15,410 nucleotides of DNA from CAZJKE01 sp964555625 (GTDB lineage Bacteria > Planctomycetota > Phycisphaerae > Phycisphaerales > SM1A02): the NCBI GenBank assembly GCA_964555625.1, contig CAZKTE010000043.1, forward strand, positions 1 through 15,410, written 5' to 3'. Positions 1 through 8,260 of the stretch are shown here, in pieces. Position numbers and translations under genes: made by a program. The notes below the pieces were generated by a model. The model made no database searches and was not told the origin of the DNA. It saw only the letters and a list, made by a program, of their open reading frames with translations. Position 1 is the stretch's first letter; the number at the start of each line of letters is the position of its first letter.

Positions 1-345
1 GTGCAACTGTTCGGGTATGACATCTGCGTCACGAATCCCGTCTTCGTGGAGCGAGGCATCAGCGCGGGACGCGCCAACGCGATCCTCGTCAAGGTCAACC
101 AGATCGGGACGTTGACCGAGACGCTCGCTGCGGTTCGCCTGGCGCACGAGAGTGGCTACGCGGCGGTCATGAGCCACCGCAGCGGCGAGACCGAGGATGC
201 CACGATCGCCGACCTGGCGGTCGCCACCGGCTGCGGGCAGATCAAGACCGGCGCGCCCTGCCGCAGCGATCGCACGGCCAAGTACAACCAGCTCCTGCGG
301 ATCGCAGAGCAGCTTGGCGACCGCGCTGGCTTCGGCCGCCACTAG
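1..345 (+). CDS. eno: Enolase (phosphopyruvate hydratase), C-terminal part
   Basis: Enolase interconverts 2-phosphoglycerate and phosphoenolpyruvate in cytosolic glycolysis. Only the last 114 residues are present, because the gene enters from the left edge; the GTG at base 1 is an internal valine, not a start. Visible family landmarks are LVKVNQIGTLTET (the catalytic lysine is residue 31 of the fragment), SHRSGETEDATIADLAV (residues 58-74, the substrate-binding His-Arg-Ser loop) and QIKTGAPCRSDRTAKYNQLL (the second active-site lysine at 82). The C-terminus ends where enolases normally end, at a TAG stop. The next gene begins 27 bases downstream on the same strand, so co-transcription is possible. 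Nothing looks damaged. Identification is secure from several invariant motifs. Confidence 0.97.
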   Translation: MQLFGYDICVTNPVFVERGISAGRANAILVKVNQIGTLTETLAAVRLAHESGYAAVMSHRSGETEDATIADLAVATGCGQIKTGAPCRSDRTAKYNQLLRIAEQLGDRAGFGRH

Positions 346-372
346 CATGCAACGGTGCACCCGACGACTCGC

Positions 373-1311
373 ATGCTGCTGTGGCGACTGGCCCAACTGC
401 CACTGATTCTGCTGGCGATCTACGCCATCACGTTTTCACTGGCGTGGCTCATTCCTGGAAACCCGCTCGAACACGAGGGGCGTCGTCCACCGCCGGAGGT
501 GATGGAGGCCATGGCCGCCCGGTACCACCTCGATGACCCGGTGGCCTTCTCGGCAGACTACCTCTGGCATGCCTCGGGGATGGCCTGGCTGAGCGGCGAT
601 CGCAGCGGACCGGTGTTCGATCTCGGTCCGAGCCTTCGACATGAGAACTGGACGGTCAACGAGATCCTCGCCAGCCAGTTGCCGGTGTCCATGACGCTCG
701 GGATCGCAGCGATCCTGCTTGCGCTGGCGATTGGACTCACCGCGGGCGTGCTTGGCGCCGTGCGCAAGGGCACCTGGATCGACCGCGCGACTTTCCTTCT
801 TGCCATCACCGGCATCAGCGTGCCTTCCTTTGTGGTGGGCATGGCGCTGCTGGTGATCTTCGCCGTCTGGCTGCGGTGGTTCCCCGTAGGCGGCTGGGGC
901 GATCTGCGGCACCTGGCGCTGCCGGCTCTGGCGCTGAGCCTGCCGTTTGCGGCCTACATCGCGAGGCTGACGCGTATGGGCATGATCGAGCAGCTGCGCA
1001 GTGACCACGTCCGCACGGCGAGGGCCAAGGGACTCCCGGAGCGGGCAGTCGTGCTACGCCATGCGCTGAAGAACGCATTCCTGCCTGTCTTGAGCTACCT
1101 CGGCCCGGCGACGGCGGCCGCGATGACGGGTTCGTTCGTGGTCGAGAAGGTTTTCGCGGTGCCGGGGATAGGCACCCACTTTGTAGATGCCGTCCTGGGC
1201 AAGGACATCACGCTGATCATGGGGGTGGTCCTGGTCTACTCCACCCTGCTGATCTCCTTCAACCTCGCCGTCGACGTCATGTACCGCTGGGCTGATCCCC
1301 GCATCGCCTGA
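373..1311 (+). CDS. oppB: Peptide ABC transporter permease, OppB/DppB type
   Basis: Inner-membrane permease subunit of an oligopeptide/dipeptide ABC importer, 312 aa. The first membrane segment (about residues 9-27) is followed by a typical periplasmic loop ending in FDLGPSLRHENWTV, then the binding-protein-dependent permease domain with about five more segments. The cytoplasmic EAA loop that contacts the ATPase is visible around residues 212-238 (HVRTARAKGLPER...HALKNAFLPV). The C-terminus DVMYRWADPRIA matches the usual OppB ending. I chose the ATG at 373 because the protein then starts MLLWRLAQLPLILL, as OppB proteins do; a GTG at 355 would add six residues. No oppC, oppD or oppF lies alongside; the only nearby partner is the binding-protein gene on the opposite strand, whose stop is 8 bp away. 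Substrate specificity cannot be read from the sequence. Confidence 0.93.
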   Translation: MLLWRLAQLPLILLAIYAITFSLAWLIPGNPLEHEGRRPPPEVMEAMAARYHLDDPVAFSADYLWHASGMAWLSGDRSGPVFDLGPSLRHENWTVNEILASQLPVSMTLGIAAILLALAIGLTAGVLGAVRKGTWIDRATFLLAITGISVPSFVVGMALLVIFAVWLRWFPVGGWGDLRHLALPALALSLPFAAYIARLTRMGMIEQLRSDHVRTARAKGLPERAVVLRHALKNAFLPVLSYLGPATAAAMTGSFVVEKVFAVPGIGTHFVDAVLGKDITLIMGVVLVYSTLLISFNLAVDVMYRWADPRIA

Positions 1312-1319
1312 GTGGTGTG

Positions 1320-3146
1320 CTAGGGGTCGGACACCTCGAACTCCCAGAGGTATTGGACCATCCGCGGGTGCTCGCTGAGGCCATCGAGGCGATCCGGCGC
1401 AAACATGTAGACCTGCACGAGCTGGCAGATGGGTACGAGCGGGATCTCTCGCGTGAAGAGAATCGTCTCAAGGTCGCGCAGCATTGTCATGCGGGCCGCC
1501 GGGTCCAACTCGAGGGCCGCGGCGTCGAGCGTCGCGTCGATGGCTGGATTGGAGTACCCGCGGTCGTTGTTTCCATTCGTCGACCGAAACAGATCGAGAA
1601 AGGTCGTTGGGTCTCCAAAGTCGCCGTACCAGCGGCCCCGTGCGATCGTGAAGTTCCCCTTCTGCAGGTCGTCTCCGAAGAACTTGCTGTCCGTGCCGCG
1701 CAACTCGACCTGCACGCCCAGTGTCCGCTGCCACTGATCGCGAAGTTCAAGCGACATCCAGCGATAGCGATCCGTGTTGGTCGTGTAGAGGAGGTCGATG
1801 ACCGGGAAGGGTCGGCCCGCCGCGTCCTCGATGATGCCATCTTCGTCGCGATCCTCCCATCCCGCGGTGGCGAGTTCACGCCGAGCCGCCCGGGGGTCAT
1901 GGCCAAGTCCCTGCGCCTGGCCGTATCCGGCGATCGATCCGGCCGGCACGAAGTGTGACATCGTCGGCTCATTCATGCGGGTGGCCTGCTCCACGATCAC
2001 CTGACGATCGACTGCAAGGGCAAAGGCGCGCCGGACGGCCGCGTCATGGAACGGGTTGTCCGTGCCGTCGCCGAGGTGAGATCGACAGTTGAATGAGAAG
2101 AAATCGGTGCCGAAGGTCGGGAAGGCGTGGATGTCGTCCCGCTCGCCACGGGCCTGCTGGGCGAGCATGTCCGCCTGGTAGGTGGTTCCAACTTCGGTCA
2201 GCCAGTCACCGGCGCCAGTCTCAAAGGCCAGCACAGCCGTGTTTGCATCCGGGATGGTGAGGACGGAGATCGTCGCCGGTGCCGAGTCCCTGGGCGAGTG
2301 GTAGTGGGGGTTGGACCGTAGGCGCAGATCCCGCTTGTACCGCCATGATTCGACCTCGTAGGGGCCGTTTCCGACGAGGGTTGGCGGCTTCGCCCAGGCC
2401 TGCCTCTGATGCAACCTGCCCGTGTCGGCGTTCATGGAGAGCCAGCGGCAGTCCGAGAGCGGCGGCGCGTCGATCGTGTGCCAGCCGTCCGCCAGCGCGC
2501 GCGATGCCGCCTCCTCGTCGAGGACCCAGCCCTCCACGGCTGGACGATAGACGGGGCTGCAGACGGCCAGGGCAAGCTGATCGAGGAAGAATGGTACAGG
2601 CTCGGTGAGTTGCACCTGAAGCGTGAACTGGTTGAGCGCGTTGATGGCGACCATGTCCTGAAAGTGCGCCTCGATGACCCCCGGCGCAACAACGATCTGG
2701 TGTTTCAGGAGGTTGTTGCGCCAGTCCCAGAAGGCTTCTGCGCCGCGCACGGCGAAGAAGAAGTGCGAGTAGTCGGCGGCGGTGTCGGGCGTGAGGAGGC
2801 GACGCCAGGCGTAGGCAAAGTCGTGCGCAGTCACCGGTGCACCGTTGCTCCAACGGCCGTCCTGGCGAAGGTGGAAGGTCCAGGTGCGGCCATCCGCACT
2901 GACTTCTGGGAGCGATGCGGCAGCCGGCTCGAGCGCGTAGTCGTCGAGGTTCCATCGCACCAGCCCCTCGAAGATGCAGTAGCCGATGCGCATGTCATGC
3001 AGCCAACTCATGCGCTGCGGATCCAGCGTAAACACGTCGCTTCGACTGATGAGGACGAGATCTGCGCGGCGCGGCGGGCGATCGACGGCGATCACCGCCA
3101 TGATGGTCGCAAGCAGGACCCCCACCGGTAGCAGCATCCGGGCCAT
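1320..3146 (-). CDS. oppA: Peptide ABC transporter substrate-binding protein, OppA type
   Basis: Extracytoplasmic solute-binding protein of the SBP_bac_5 family, 608 aa, expected to deliver oligopeptides to an OppB/OppC permease. A hydrophobic N-terminus (about residues 4-21) is followed by DRPPRR. There is no lipobox cysteine, so it is either cleaved to the periplasm or kept as a membrane anchor. Family signatures are GYCIFEGLVRW (55-65), FHLRQDGRWSNGAPVTAHDF (91-110), NGPYEVESW, and near the C-terminus RGRWYGDFGDPTTFLDLF (about 510-527). Full length for the family. The start at 3146 lies 22 bp after the stop of the minus-strand gene 3169-4206, so the two probably form an operon. An in-frame ATG at 3139 is an alternative start. 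It is convergent with oppB, whereas opp genes normally run in one direction. Confidence 0.93.
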   Translation of the reverse strand: MARMLLPVGVLLATIMAVIAVDRPPRRADLVLISRSDVFTLDPQRMSWLHDMRIGYCIFEGLVRWNLDDYALEPAAASLPEVSADGRTWTFHLRQDGRWSNGAPVTAHDFAYAWRRLLTPDTAADYSHFFFAVRGAEAFWDWRNNLLKHQIVVAPGVIEAHFQDMVAINALNQFTLQVQLTEPVPFFLDQLALAVCSPVYRPAVEGWVLDEEAASRALADGWHTIDAPPLSDCRWLSMNADTGRLHQRQAWAKPPTLVGNGPYEVESWRYKRDLRLRSNPHYHSPRDSAPATISVLTIPDANTAVLAFETGAGDWLTEVGTTYQADMLAQQARGERDDIHAFPTFGTDFFSFNCRSHLGDGTDNPFHDAAVRRAFALAVDRQVIVEQATRMNEPTMSHFVPAGSIAGYGQAQGLGHDPRAARRELATAGWEDRDEDGIIEDAAGRPFPVIDLLYTTNTDRYRWMSLELRDQWQRTLGVQVELRGTDSKFFGDDLQKGNFTIARGRWYGDFGDPTTFLDLFRSTNGNNDRGYSNPAIDATLDAAALELDPAARMTMLRDLETILFTREIPLVPICQLVQVYMFAPDRLDGLSEHPRMVQYLWEFEVSDP

Positions 3147-3168
3147 GTTGTGATGGTATCCCTAGGTC

Positions 3169-4206
3169 TCAGGAGCCGGAGAGCAACTCGACCCACTCAT
3201 TGCTGGTCATTTCCAGCGATCCGGCGTGCCAGGCGTTGCGAAGGTCTGTAGCCACGGCGGTGTCCTTGCCGCGATGTCGCGCGGTGATGAAGAACGCCAG
3301 CTCCAGTGTTCCGCCGTATGCATCCTCGAGATCGCTGTCCAGGAAGGAGGATCCATCGTGCTCCAGGGCCACCTGTCCGGCGGAGACCAGCATCGGCAGC
3401 AGTGCCGCAGCCGCGTCGGCGCGTACGGTTGCATTGAGTTCAGGTTCCACGAGTTGGAGCCGGAGTGACGCGAGTGCCGATCGCACTGCGCGCATGCGAT
3501 CGTCGGGCTTGGCGTTGGCGGCAATCTCCTTGATCAAGTCGGAGAGCGCCTGTTGCTGGATCTTGAAGGACAGCTGCTGCAAGGCAATCGCCTCGTCTCG
3601 CGAGGCGTTGGGCGCCACGTGCAGCATGGCCATCGCATCGAACTGCCGGGAAGCGATGTACCAGGTCGGCTCGCGGGAGGCGATGGTCGCCAGGAGCGAG
3701 GCTGTGCTCTGGATGCGACGCACCGGCAGCTTTCCCGAGGAGATTGCGCGGCCAATCCCAATCGATGCCCAGTGCCGCAGCGCGGCACGCTGCTCAAAGT
3801 TGACATCTGCGTGGTGCATCAGCGTGGCGGCTGCCTGCTCGGTCCCAAGCAGCGACAAAACCTGCAGGGCATTGACGGCCGCCATCTCGTTCTCGTTGTC
3901 CGGAGCCAGCAGTGGCTCAAACGTCTCGCGCAGGGCGCGGCCGTAGAGCGATCGCACGTATTCGGTCATGCTCCACCGGGGATCGAGTGGCTCCAAGAGA
4001 TGGCGACGTGCCTCGATCAGCGTCTTGGCATCGGTGGTGTCCAGAACCCCGCCCCAACCACCCGCGTACTCGCCGATCTCCTCCTGCTGACGGTCGGTCA
4101 GGTTGGCCCGGCCCACGAATCCACTGATGCGGTAGGTCGGTTGACCGATCGCGACGTGTGTCACCATGGCGATACACAGCGCTAGGATGGTTCGGGGGTA
4201 GATCAT
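3169..4206 (-). CDS. Secreted helical-repeat protein of unknown function
   Basis: A 345-aa protein that I do not recognise. The N-terminus (MIYPRTILALCIAMVTHVAI, residues 1-20) is a plausible Sec signal peptide, with cleavage near residues 19-21. The remainder is mostly alpha-helical, with HEAT-like alternation of alanine/leucine-rich helices around 105-200 (for example NEMAAVNALQVLSLLGTEQA and QRAALRHWASIGIGRAI). The C-terminal half contains more amphipathic helices and no catalytic motif that I can see. The reading frame stays open 441 bases further upstream, but I chose ATG 4206 because it gives the signal peptide and sits 33 bp below a good promoter; the extension would run into the divergent gene. 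It precedes oppA by 22 bp, so it may be co-expressed with the peptide-binding protein. Whether it has any role in peptide handling is unknown. Confidence 0.82.
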   Translation of the reverse strand: MIYPRTILALCIAMVTHVAIGQPTYRISGFVGRANLTDRQQEEIGEYAGGWGGVLDTTDAKTLIEARRHLLEPLDPRWSMTEYVRSLYGRALRETFEPLLAPDNENEMAAVNALQVLSLLGTEQAAATLMHHADVNFEQRAALRHWASIGIGRAISSGKLPVRRIQSTASLLATIASREPTWYIASRQFDAMAMLHVAPNASRDEAIALQQLSFKIQQQALSDLIKEIAANAKPDDRMRAVRSALASLRLQLVEPELNATVRADAAAALLPMLVSAGQVALEHDGSSFLDSDLEDAYGGTLELAFFITARHRGKDTAVATDLRNAWHAGSLEMTSNEWVELLSGS

Positions 4207-4239
4207 TGGCGGCTCGCCTGCCCGGAATGGGAGCGGGCG

Positions 4240-4268
4240 AAGGTATCGATGGGCTCCACGGGTGTCAA
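4240..4268 (-). promoter_or_regulatory. Sigma-70-like promoter for the minus-strand secreted protein/oppA unit
   Basis: On the minus strand a perfect TTGACA -35 box (4268-4263) is followed by a 17-base spacer and TACCTT as the -10 box (4245-4240). The -10 ends 33 bases before the ATG at 4206, leaving room for a normal leader. The -10 keeps T, A and the final T of the consensus. The position and spacing are seen directly; activity is inferred. Confidence 0.6.
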
Positions 4269-4287
4269 CGGCCGGCTCGTGTCCGCG

Positions 4288-4316
4288 TTGCCAGTGCTGC
4301 GAGGGCCTCCTACAGT
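4288..4316 (+). promoter_or_regulatory. Sigma-70-like promoter for the 843-aa protein/pyrE/gatB operon
   Basis: TTGCCA (4288-4293, five of six consensus bases) and TACAGT (4311-4316, four of six) are separated by exactly 17 bases and end 28 bases before the ATG at 4345. The -35 box lies 19 bp from the -35 of the oppositely directed promoter, so the two promoters are back to back. This supports ATG 4345 as the start, since the upstream ATG at 4249 would lie ahead of the promoter. Confidence 0.55.
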
Positions 4317-4344
4317 GCCACGCAGACGTCCCTTGCCCCGCATC

Positions 4345-6876
4345 ATGGTCAATCCTGTCCACGCCCTGGCGCTGGCGGTCGCCCTGACCGCAGCCCCAGC
4401 CTTCGCGACTCCTGTCGGTGGCGAGGACCTGGCCGCCATTGCTCGTGGTCGCCTTGCCGGCGAACTGCTTCGGGCTGCCGAGCTTGCCACGAGCGAGCAA
4501 CCCCTGGGCACCGGCGCCATCGAGGCGGCAAGAGCGTTGGCGGAGTTGGCCATGGAGCTTGCGCCTGCAGATGCCGATGGCTGGCGGCTGCTCTCGGAAG
4601 TCGCCATCGTTGCGGACGATCCGGCGCTCGGCAGTCTGGCGATTCAAGGTCTACTGGCGGCCGATCCCGCCGACCAGTCCGCGCAGCTGGCGCGCATTCG
4701 CGACGCAATTGACCAGATCGACACTGCAAGCGAGCGCGTCGACACCTACGAACGGCTTCTTGACCCATCGCGTCGCGATCGGATCGGGGCCGCCGTCACC
4801 GCGCGACTGGCACTGGATGCGGCGCTTTTGCAACGGCGGCTTGGCAACATCGATCAGTTCGCCAGATGGCTCGCGGAGGCAGTGGCGCTGGATCCGACGA
4901 ATGCTGATGCAGCCGCCCTTGCCGCCGGCTACTTCGGCGACGAGTCCGCGGACGCGTTTCGCCGTGCGGAGCTGATGACCGCATTGGTTCTCGCGAATCT
5001 TCGCGACACGACCTCCCAGGTGATGCTCGCTGAGTTGCTGTCGTCCTACGGCGCCTACGCTGGTTCACATCGCATGTACGAGATGGCGATCTCGGAGCGA
5101 TACGGAGATCTGCAGGCAGTCGGAAACGACCTCCTAGCGGACTGCGTGATGATGCAGTGGGCTGCCGGTGATGCACCTGGCGCGCTGCTATCAATCCGCC
5201 TGCGACAGCAGACGGTGGATGGGACCTTCCGGACGAGCGTGCGAGAACAGGAGCCGCGTGTCACCGCGCTTGAATTAGCGCGGCTGCACGGCCCGCTTGC
5301 CCCGAAGCTCGCGACCGTACGGGCGGCGATCTTGGCCGACACCGGGGACGAGTTGGAGTCGGCGGAGGCGATGGAGTCCACACTTGCCGCATTCGAAGTC
5401 TTGGGCAGGATTCTCGAGGCGCAGAATCGCGACACGAGCCTTGAGTTGGCCACGAACAAGCGACAGGCCGCGTGGGTGGCCTTGTGGCTCGGGACTGATC
5501 CTGAGGTACCCGAAACCCTGCTGAGCGATGCCGCGGCGCTCGCACCGCTGGCCGAGGGGTTACAACTCCGATTCGACGGGTGGCTTGCCATGCGGCGCGG
5601 TGAAACGGATGTGGCCCGATCGATCCTCGAATCACTTGATGAGGATGAGGCGATTGCCGCCCTGGCCCTGATGGCCGCGAGTGCCGGGGACATGCAGGCG
5701 GCCTCATCGCACTGGCACGGCATCGCCGAGCGACAGCCCGGCACCCTGCTCGGCATCTGGTCGATACGCAAGCTTGCAGGCGCACTGGGCCGGAGGGTCG
5801 TGGTGCGCGAGGAAGCGGCGGAACTCAATGGGCTGATCGCGGAGATCTCGCCGTCGATCGACCGCTACGCCGCGGATCCTCGGTCCATTCTCTCGTTGCG
5901 TGTGCGGCCGCGAGAGGCGACCGTCGGCCCACTTGCGCCGATCATCGTGGACATCGAACTGCGCAACAACGGCGTCGTGCCGCTCTCCATCGGGGAGTCG
6001 GGCACGATTCTCCCGCTGCTGCTGCTTGAGCCGCGCGTGGAGATCGCCAATACGTCCGTCCGCACGCACACGCCGATCATCATTCCGGTGAATCGAGCCA
6101 TGGTCCTCCGGCCACATCAACGACTGACGTTGCAGGCGGACCTGCGTCGACACTGGATCGGCGGCATCCTCAATCAGTTTGTCCTGCGCGGCGGCCTCGT
6201 GCGACTGCGGGCCGTGACGAACTTCACCGCGCGGCAGGGCAACTTGATGAGCGGCGGCCAAGAGCTGGTCTTCGAGCCGGGCCGCTTCGGCGTGGATGTC
6301 GAGGCAGACCAGGTCCGCATCGACGGCGTGCGATTGACCGACACGTGGCTCTCGGGTGCCATCGAGAGCGTCAAGGAAGTCACCGGCGGTGAGGACCTGA
6401 CGACCCTGGCGCTGTTGACCTGGGTGGTCGGCGAAGGCGCGTATGTCCAGGTCGAACGCCCGCTGATCCCGCCGCCCCCCGGCGAGCCGGAGCCGGTGCG
6501 GGTTGCGCCTGGCGAGCGGCATCCGCTGCAGGATGATGCGTTGGCGGCCATCCTGATCGTGTACCCCTCGTTGGACCCCATGGCACAGGCGTGGCTCCTC
6601 TCGGTGATGGGAGACGACCCGTCACTGGCCGCGTTGCAGGCCATCGCCGCCGAGCGAGGGGAGTCCACGGCCCGCATAGCATGGTTGCTGCGACTGCTCT
6701 CGCCCATGGTGTCCGAGAAGATTCAGGACGACTCGCGGCTGCTGGCAATGCTGCAGGACGAGGACGATCGCGTGCGGAGCATCGCGAAGTGGGTCCACGG
6801 CTGGATCATTGATGTCATTGCCCGCCGCAATGCGCAGCGACTGAATGCCCCGAGCGGATCCGGGATCAATCCCTGA
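4345..6876 (+). CDS. Large secreted TPR/HEAT-like repeat protein of unknown function
   Basis: An 843-aa exported protein with no family I can name. Residues 1-21 (MVNPVHALALAVALTAAPAF plus A21) form a clear signal peptide ending in an A-F-A cleavage site. About residues 25-500 are alanine/leucine-rich helical pairs of TPR style (for example AEAVALDPTNADAAALAAGY and QVMLAELLSSYGAYAGSHRM). About 505-700 are beta-rich, beginning with a stretch that resembles an immunoglobulin-like fold (APIIVDIELRNNGVVPLSIG). After a proline-rich linker (LIPPPPGEPEPV), the C-terminus from about 730 to 830 is helical again and HEAT-like. No catalytic residues are apparent, so a scaffold or binding role in the periplasm or at the surface is the most I would infer. 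It heads a five-gene run; its TGA overlaps the next ATG by one base. The start at 4345 was chosen over 4249 for the signal peptide and promoter position. Confidence 0.85.
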   Translation: MVNPVHALALAVALTAAPAFATPVGGEDLAAIARGRLAGELLRAAELATSEQPLGTGAIEAARALAELAMELAPADADGWRLLSEVAIVADDPALGSLAIQGLLAADPADQSAQLARIRDAIDQIDTASERVDTYERLLDPSRRDRIGAAVTARLALDAALLQRRLGNIDQFARWLAEAVALDPTNADAAALAAGYFGDESADAFRRAELMTALVLANLRDTTSQVMLAELLSSYGAYAGSHRMYEMAISERYGDLQAVGNDLLADCVMMQWAAGDAPGALLSIRLRQQTVDGTFRTSVREQEPRVTALELARLHGPLAPKLATVRAAILADTGDELESAEAMESTLAAFEVLGRILEAQNRDTSLELATNKRQAAWVALWLGTDPEVPETLLSDAAALAPLAEGLQLRFDGWLAMRRGETDVARSILESLDEDEAIAALALMAASAGDMQAASSHWHGIAERQPGTLLGIWSIRKLAGALGRRVVVREEAAELNGLIAEISPSIDRYAADPRSILSLRVRPREATVGPLAPIIVDIELRNNGVVPLSIGESGTILPLLLLEPRVEIANTSVRTHTPIIIPVNRAMVLRPHQRLTLQADLRRHWIGGILNQFVLRGGLVRLRAVTNFTARQGNLMSGGQELVFEPGRFGVDVEADQVRIDGVRLTDTWLSGAIESVKEVTGGEDLTTLALLTWVVGEGAYVQVERPLIPPPPGEPEPVRVAPGERHPLQDDALAAILIVYPSLDPMAQAWLLSVMGDDPSLAALQAIAAERGESTARIAWLLRLLSPMVSEKIQDDSRLLAMLQDEDDRVRSIAKWVHGWIIDVIARRNAQRLNAPSGSGINP

Positions 6877-7733
6877 TGAACAGGCAACGGCTGCTTTCTG
6901 CTGCAGGCTGGGCCGCAGCGATACTACTGTTGGTGGTGGCGGTCGTGACGCTGGCCCGTCGCCATGACGAGATCACGTCGGCCCTCTCAATGCTGCGGCA
7001 GCCGGATCCGATCTCCATCGCGTTGATCTGCGCATGCGTGGCCGGGGGACTGCCGCTGATCAGCGAGGCGTTTCGACAGTTGACCAATCGACGCGGAAAC
7101 GTCGAGTCGCTTGAGATGCTCGCCGTGATCTCAGCTGCATCTCTGGCAAACTGGCTGCCTCTGCGAGCCGGCCTGATTGGGCGCGCTGCGTACCACAAGG
7201 CCGTCAATGACCTGAGCGTGCGATGGACACTTCGCGTCCTGCTTGAGACGGTGGGCCTTGCAGTGCTCGGCGTCGGCGTCGCGCTGGGCGCGGTGATCAT
7301 CGCATTGGCACTCGCGTGGCCCGTGGCTGCAGCGGTCGGGGCGCCTCTGGCGATCGCCGCCGCGGTTGCCACTAGAACCACCCTGCGTCCTTGGGCAGTC
7401 GCCTGGGCCTGTCGATACGGCGACCTGTTGTTGATCGCAGCCCGCTACTGGCTGATCTTCCGCCTCCTTGGCGCCGAGATCGGAATGGATGTGGCCGTAG
7501 TACTCGCGGCGGCGAGCATGCTCGTTGGGATGCTGCCGCTGCCCTCGGGTGGGTTGGGTGTGCGAGAGTGGGTCATCGGCGGCATGTCGCTTGCCTTGGC
7601 CCCGCTGCCCAACGCTGCTGCAATGGGGCTGCTTGCCGACCTGGTCAACCGGGCGATCGAGTTGCTGGTGATCGCTCCGGCGGGAGTGGCCGGCATCGCG
7701 GCGGTGCGACGTCGGCTACGATCCGCGGGATGA
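6876..7733 (+). CDS. Flippase-like integral membrane protein (LPG synthase TM-region/UPF0104-type)
   Basis: A 285-aa polytopic inner-membrane protein resembling the transmembrane region of lysylphosphatidylglycerol synthases, without any soluble transferase domain. Six to eight membrane segments are visible, starting at about residues 8-27 and 47-65. Motifs of this group are ANWLPLRAGLIGRAAYHKAV (91-110) and, near the end, PLPSGGLGVREW (221-232), where the GGLGxRE motif is the most conserved part. Stand-alone members are thought to move lipids or lipid-linked molecules across the membrane, but the substrate here cannot be told. It starts on the TGATG overlap with the preceding gene and its own stop overlaps the pyrE ATG by four bases, so translation of the three is probably coupled. 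The family assignment is by motif only. Confidence 0.78.
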   Translation: MNRQRLLSAAGWAAAILLLVVAVVTLARRHDEITSALSMLRQPDPISIALICACVAGGLPLISEAFRQLTNRRGNVESLEMLAVISAASLANWLPLRAGLIGRAAYHKAVNDLSVRWTLRVLLETVGLAVLGVGVALGAVIIALALAWPVAAAVGAPLAIAAAVATRTTLRPWAVAWACRYGDLLLIAARYWLIFRLLGAEIGMDVAVVLAAASMLVGMLPLPSGGLGVREWVIGGMSLALAPLPNAAAMGLLADLVNRAIELLVIAPAGVAGIAAVRRRLRSAG

Positions 7734-8260
7734 CGCGCGAGGAACTGGCCAGTCGAATCGCCGAGACGAGCATCCTTCATGGCGACTTCACGTTGCGCAG
7801 TGGGCGCAAGAGCACGTGGTACATCGACAAGTACCGGTTCTCGACGCAGCCGGACATTCTTGAGGCTCTGGGGCACATGCTCGCCGAGCAGGTCACCGAA
7901 GGCGTGACGCTGCTTGCCGGGGCGGAACTCGGCGGCATTCCGCTGGTGACCACCGCTGCAATGGCCGCGGGCCTGCCCTGCGTCTTCATTCGCAACAGTC
8001 GCAAGGAGTACGGTACGGCCAAGCAGCTGGAGGGAGCCTGTGGCGAGGGCGATCACGTGCTCATCGTCGAGGACGTCGCGACCAGTGGCGGCCAGGCATT
8101 GGAGGCGGCGGCGATCGTGCAGGAGCAGGGGGCGACCGTCGCCGGCATCGTCACGGTCGTGGATCGCTGCGAGGGCGCCCGCCAGCACATCGAGGCCAAG
8201 GGACTCGCGTTCACGTCCCTCTTCACGGTGGCTGATTTGGGCATCGCGGAGACCGCCTGA
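7730..8260 (+). CDS. pyrE: Orotate phosphoribosyltransferase
   Basis: Transfers the phosphoribosyl group of PRPP to orotate to make orotidine 5'-phosphate in cytosolic pyrimidine synthesis; 176 aa, somewhat shorter than the 210 or so of E. coli PyrE but within the family range. Landmarks are FTLRSGRKSTWYIDKYRF (20-37, substrate side), AGAELGGIPL (63-72), IRNSRKEYGTAKQLEG (87-102, the flexible catalytic loop with lysines 92 and 98) and the PRPP-binding motif VLIVEDVATSGG (110-121). I chose ATG 7730, in a four-base ATGA overlap with the upstream gene; the reading frame is open further upstream but the family starts here. The usual partner genes pyrF or pyrC are not next to it; instead gatB follows directly. 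Confidence 0.95.
   Translation: MTREELASRIAETSILHGDFTLRSGRKSTWYIDKYRFSTQPDILEALGHMLAEQVTEGVTLLAGAELGGIPLVTTAAMAAGLPCVFIRNSRKEYGTAKQLEGACGEGDHVLIVEDVATSGGQALEAAAIVQEQGATVAGIVTVVDRCEGARQHIEAKGLAFTSLFTVADLGIAETA

Noticed and set aside
2409..3131. A 240-residue plus-strand frame opposite oppA
   Set aside because: It is a shadow of the oppA gene, with no signal, motif or ribosome binding site.
4207..4647. N-terminal extension of the minus-strand secreted protein by 147 residues
   Set aside because: It would overlap the divergent gene, bury its own promoter, and hide the clear signal peptide that starts at 4206.
5055..5828. A 257-residue serine/alanine/arginine-rich minus-strand frame inside the 843-aa gene
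   Set aside because: The composition is typical of a GC-rich shadow frame, and the plus strand has a signal peptide and promoter.
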